Position numbers and translations under genes: made by a program. 6,274 nucleotides of DNA from Deinococcales bacterium (GTDB lineage: Bacteria > Deinococcota > Deinococci > Deinococcales > Deinococcaceae), in contig JANYFS010000144.1 of assembly GCA_025359705.1 (NCBI GenBank), forward strand, positions 1 to 6,274, read 5' to 3'. The stretch's first letter is position 1, and every line of letters begins with the position of its first letter. Positions 5,911 through 6,274 of the stretch are shown in pieces. Below the pieces are notes generated by a model that ran no database searches, was not told where the DNA came from, and worked only from the letters and a program-made list of their open reading frames with translations.

Positions 5911-5988
5911 ATATGCAAGAAGGCTATGCAATGCAAGTCTCACGTAACAGGGCTGGGCCAAGGCGGAGTTGTCTAGAAACTTTGCCGA

Positions 5989-6274
5989 TTACACTCCAAC
6001 TCGAGCCAGCCGTGCATCAAAGACCTCCAGCAAATCCCCCGCCTCGAGCAGATCGGCGATGGGGTCCCAGCGCCCGTTGGTCAGCGAGCTTTGGGCCGAA
6101 GCTGCGATTTCGACTTTGAAACGTTCAACGTGTAAACCGTGGCCCGCATAACGCACCTCGAGATTCAGCAAATCCAGAGCTATCTCGAGCGAAGGGTTTT
6201 GTTCTACTGCCGCCGCCAGCGCGGTAATATCGCTTTTGTTGGCCTTGACACAAGGGATCGAGAGGTTGGTGGAG
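5989..6274 (-). CDS. LeuD-like small subunit of an isopropylmalate dehydratase / homoaconitase (5' part missing)
   Basis: Only the C-terminal 95 or so residues are in the window; the start is beyond the right edge. The visible part begins near STNLSIPCVKANKSDITAL, continues AAAVEQNPSLEIALDLLNL and EVRYAGH, and ends with LTNGRWDPIADLLEAGDLLE and ARVGV-stop. The order of an N-x-x-x-P-V-like segment, a 'VxxNP...DL...EV' segment, an 'F.V.I' strand and an 'NG..D.I...L' helix matches by eye the C-terminal half of LeuD, the swivelling domain that partners the LeuC [4Fe-4S] subunit in leucine synthesis. The related homoaconitase small subunit of the alpha-aminoadipate lysine pathway fits equally well. 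The coding frame is secure (continuous, and four CTCGAG sites in keeping with the other genes); the family call is moderate. Confidence 0.6.
   Translation of the reverse strand, partial: STNLSIPCVKANKSDITALAAAVEQNPSLEIALDLLNLEVRYAGHGLHVERFKVEIAASAQSSLTNGRWDPIADLLEAGDLLEVFDARLARVGV

Larger units (their letters stand above)
5612..5988. other. Long non-coding region: terminator, promoter and repeat-bearing leader
   Basis: 377 bp without a credible gene. From the right (minus-strand direction) it holds about 90 nt of 3' tail of the LeuD-like gene, a terminator-like hairpin (5873-5896), an AT-rich stretch with a small TCATCA-AA-TGATGA hairpin (5844-5857), a promoter (5774-5801) overlapped by an inverted repeat, and then a transcribed leader of about 155 nt dominated by a 10-bp repeat array. 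A possible 84-residue reading frame here (5596-5850) runs through the promoter and repeats and is not considered a gene. Confidence 0.7.
50..6189. repeat. Dispersed CTCGAG palindrome, about 55 copies
   Basis: A hand count finds 55 CTCGAG copies across the window, from 50-55 to 6184-6189, about one per 114 bp. Fifty are in genes and five in non-coding DNA (2727, 2820, 3355, 3389, 5814), giving nearly equal density (about 1/113 in genes, 1/124 outside). Flanking bases are mostly G or C. In genes 27 copies read CTC-GAG (Leu-Glu) and 23 lie in the other frames, as TCG-AGN (Ser-Ser or Ser-Arg) or NCT-CGA-GNN. It resembles the cyanobacterial HIP1 phenomenon in kind, but the sequence is different (HIP1 is GCGATCGC). 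Confidence 0.95.

Noticed and set aside
5920..6000. Possible tRNA between the LeuD-like gene and the terminator.
   Set aside because: Neither strand shows a T-loop GTTCRANNC sequence or a pairing acceptor stem.
50..6189. CTCGAG as a DNA-uptake sequence because comEA and comEC are present.
   Set aside because: Known uptake sequences are longer (9-12 bases) and occur about once per kilobase; this motif is 6 bp and about ten times denser. The co-occurrence with competence genes is probably incidental, though not excluded.

Overview
The window is a bacterial chromosomal segment with most genes on the minus strand. Read in that direction from the right edge it carries: the 3' end of a LeuD-like gene (aconitase-type small subunit); a long intergenic region with a terminator, a promoter and a 10-bp repeat array; a secreted cyanophycinase-family peptidase with C-terminal S-layer homology (SLH) repeats; an exported single-cysteine peroxiredoxin; comEA; and comEC, which runs off the left edge. 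One small lipoprotein gene lies on the plus strand between the peptidase and the peroxiredoxin.

Host: SLH-anchored surface proteins, a lipoprotein with a clear lipobox, a ComEA/ComEC uptake pair and roughly balanced base composition would fit the Deinococcus-Thermus lineage. This is a guess; nothing here is diagnostic, and other SLH-bearing phyla remain possible.

Region by region: 1-2724 is a tightly coupled comEA-comEC pair (TAATG overlap), the DNA receptor and the inner-membrane channel of natural transformation. The comEC frame is open throughout, with all hallmark motifs plus a Ser/Thr/Ala-rich insertion. 2849-3821 holds the peroxiredoxin and the lipoprotein, transcribed divergently from a 58-bp gap with an inverted repeat. 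3881-5611 is the peptidase-SLH gene. 5612-5988 is non-coding and appears to be the promoter, operator and repeat-bearing 5' leader of the peptidase gene, backed by the terminator of the LeuD-like gene. Four of the five complete genes encode products acting at or outside the cytoplasmic membrane by signal sequence (peroxiredoxin, lipoprotein, peptidase) or membrane anchor (ComEA), and ComEC is a membrane channel; no common pathway links them beyond that.

The most striking feature is not a gene. The palindrome CTCGAG occurs about 55 times in 6274 bp (hand count), against about 1.5 expected for a random 6-mer. It is equally dense in coding and non-coding DNA, and in genes it is used in all three frames through synonymous codon choice. 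It looks like a HIP1-style genome-wide motif under strong maintenance.
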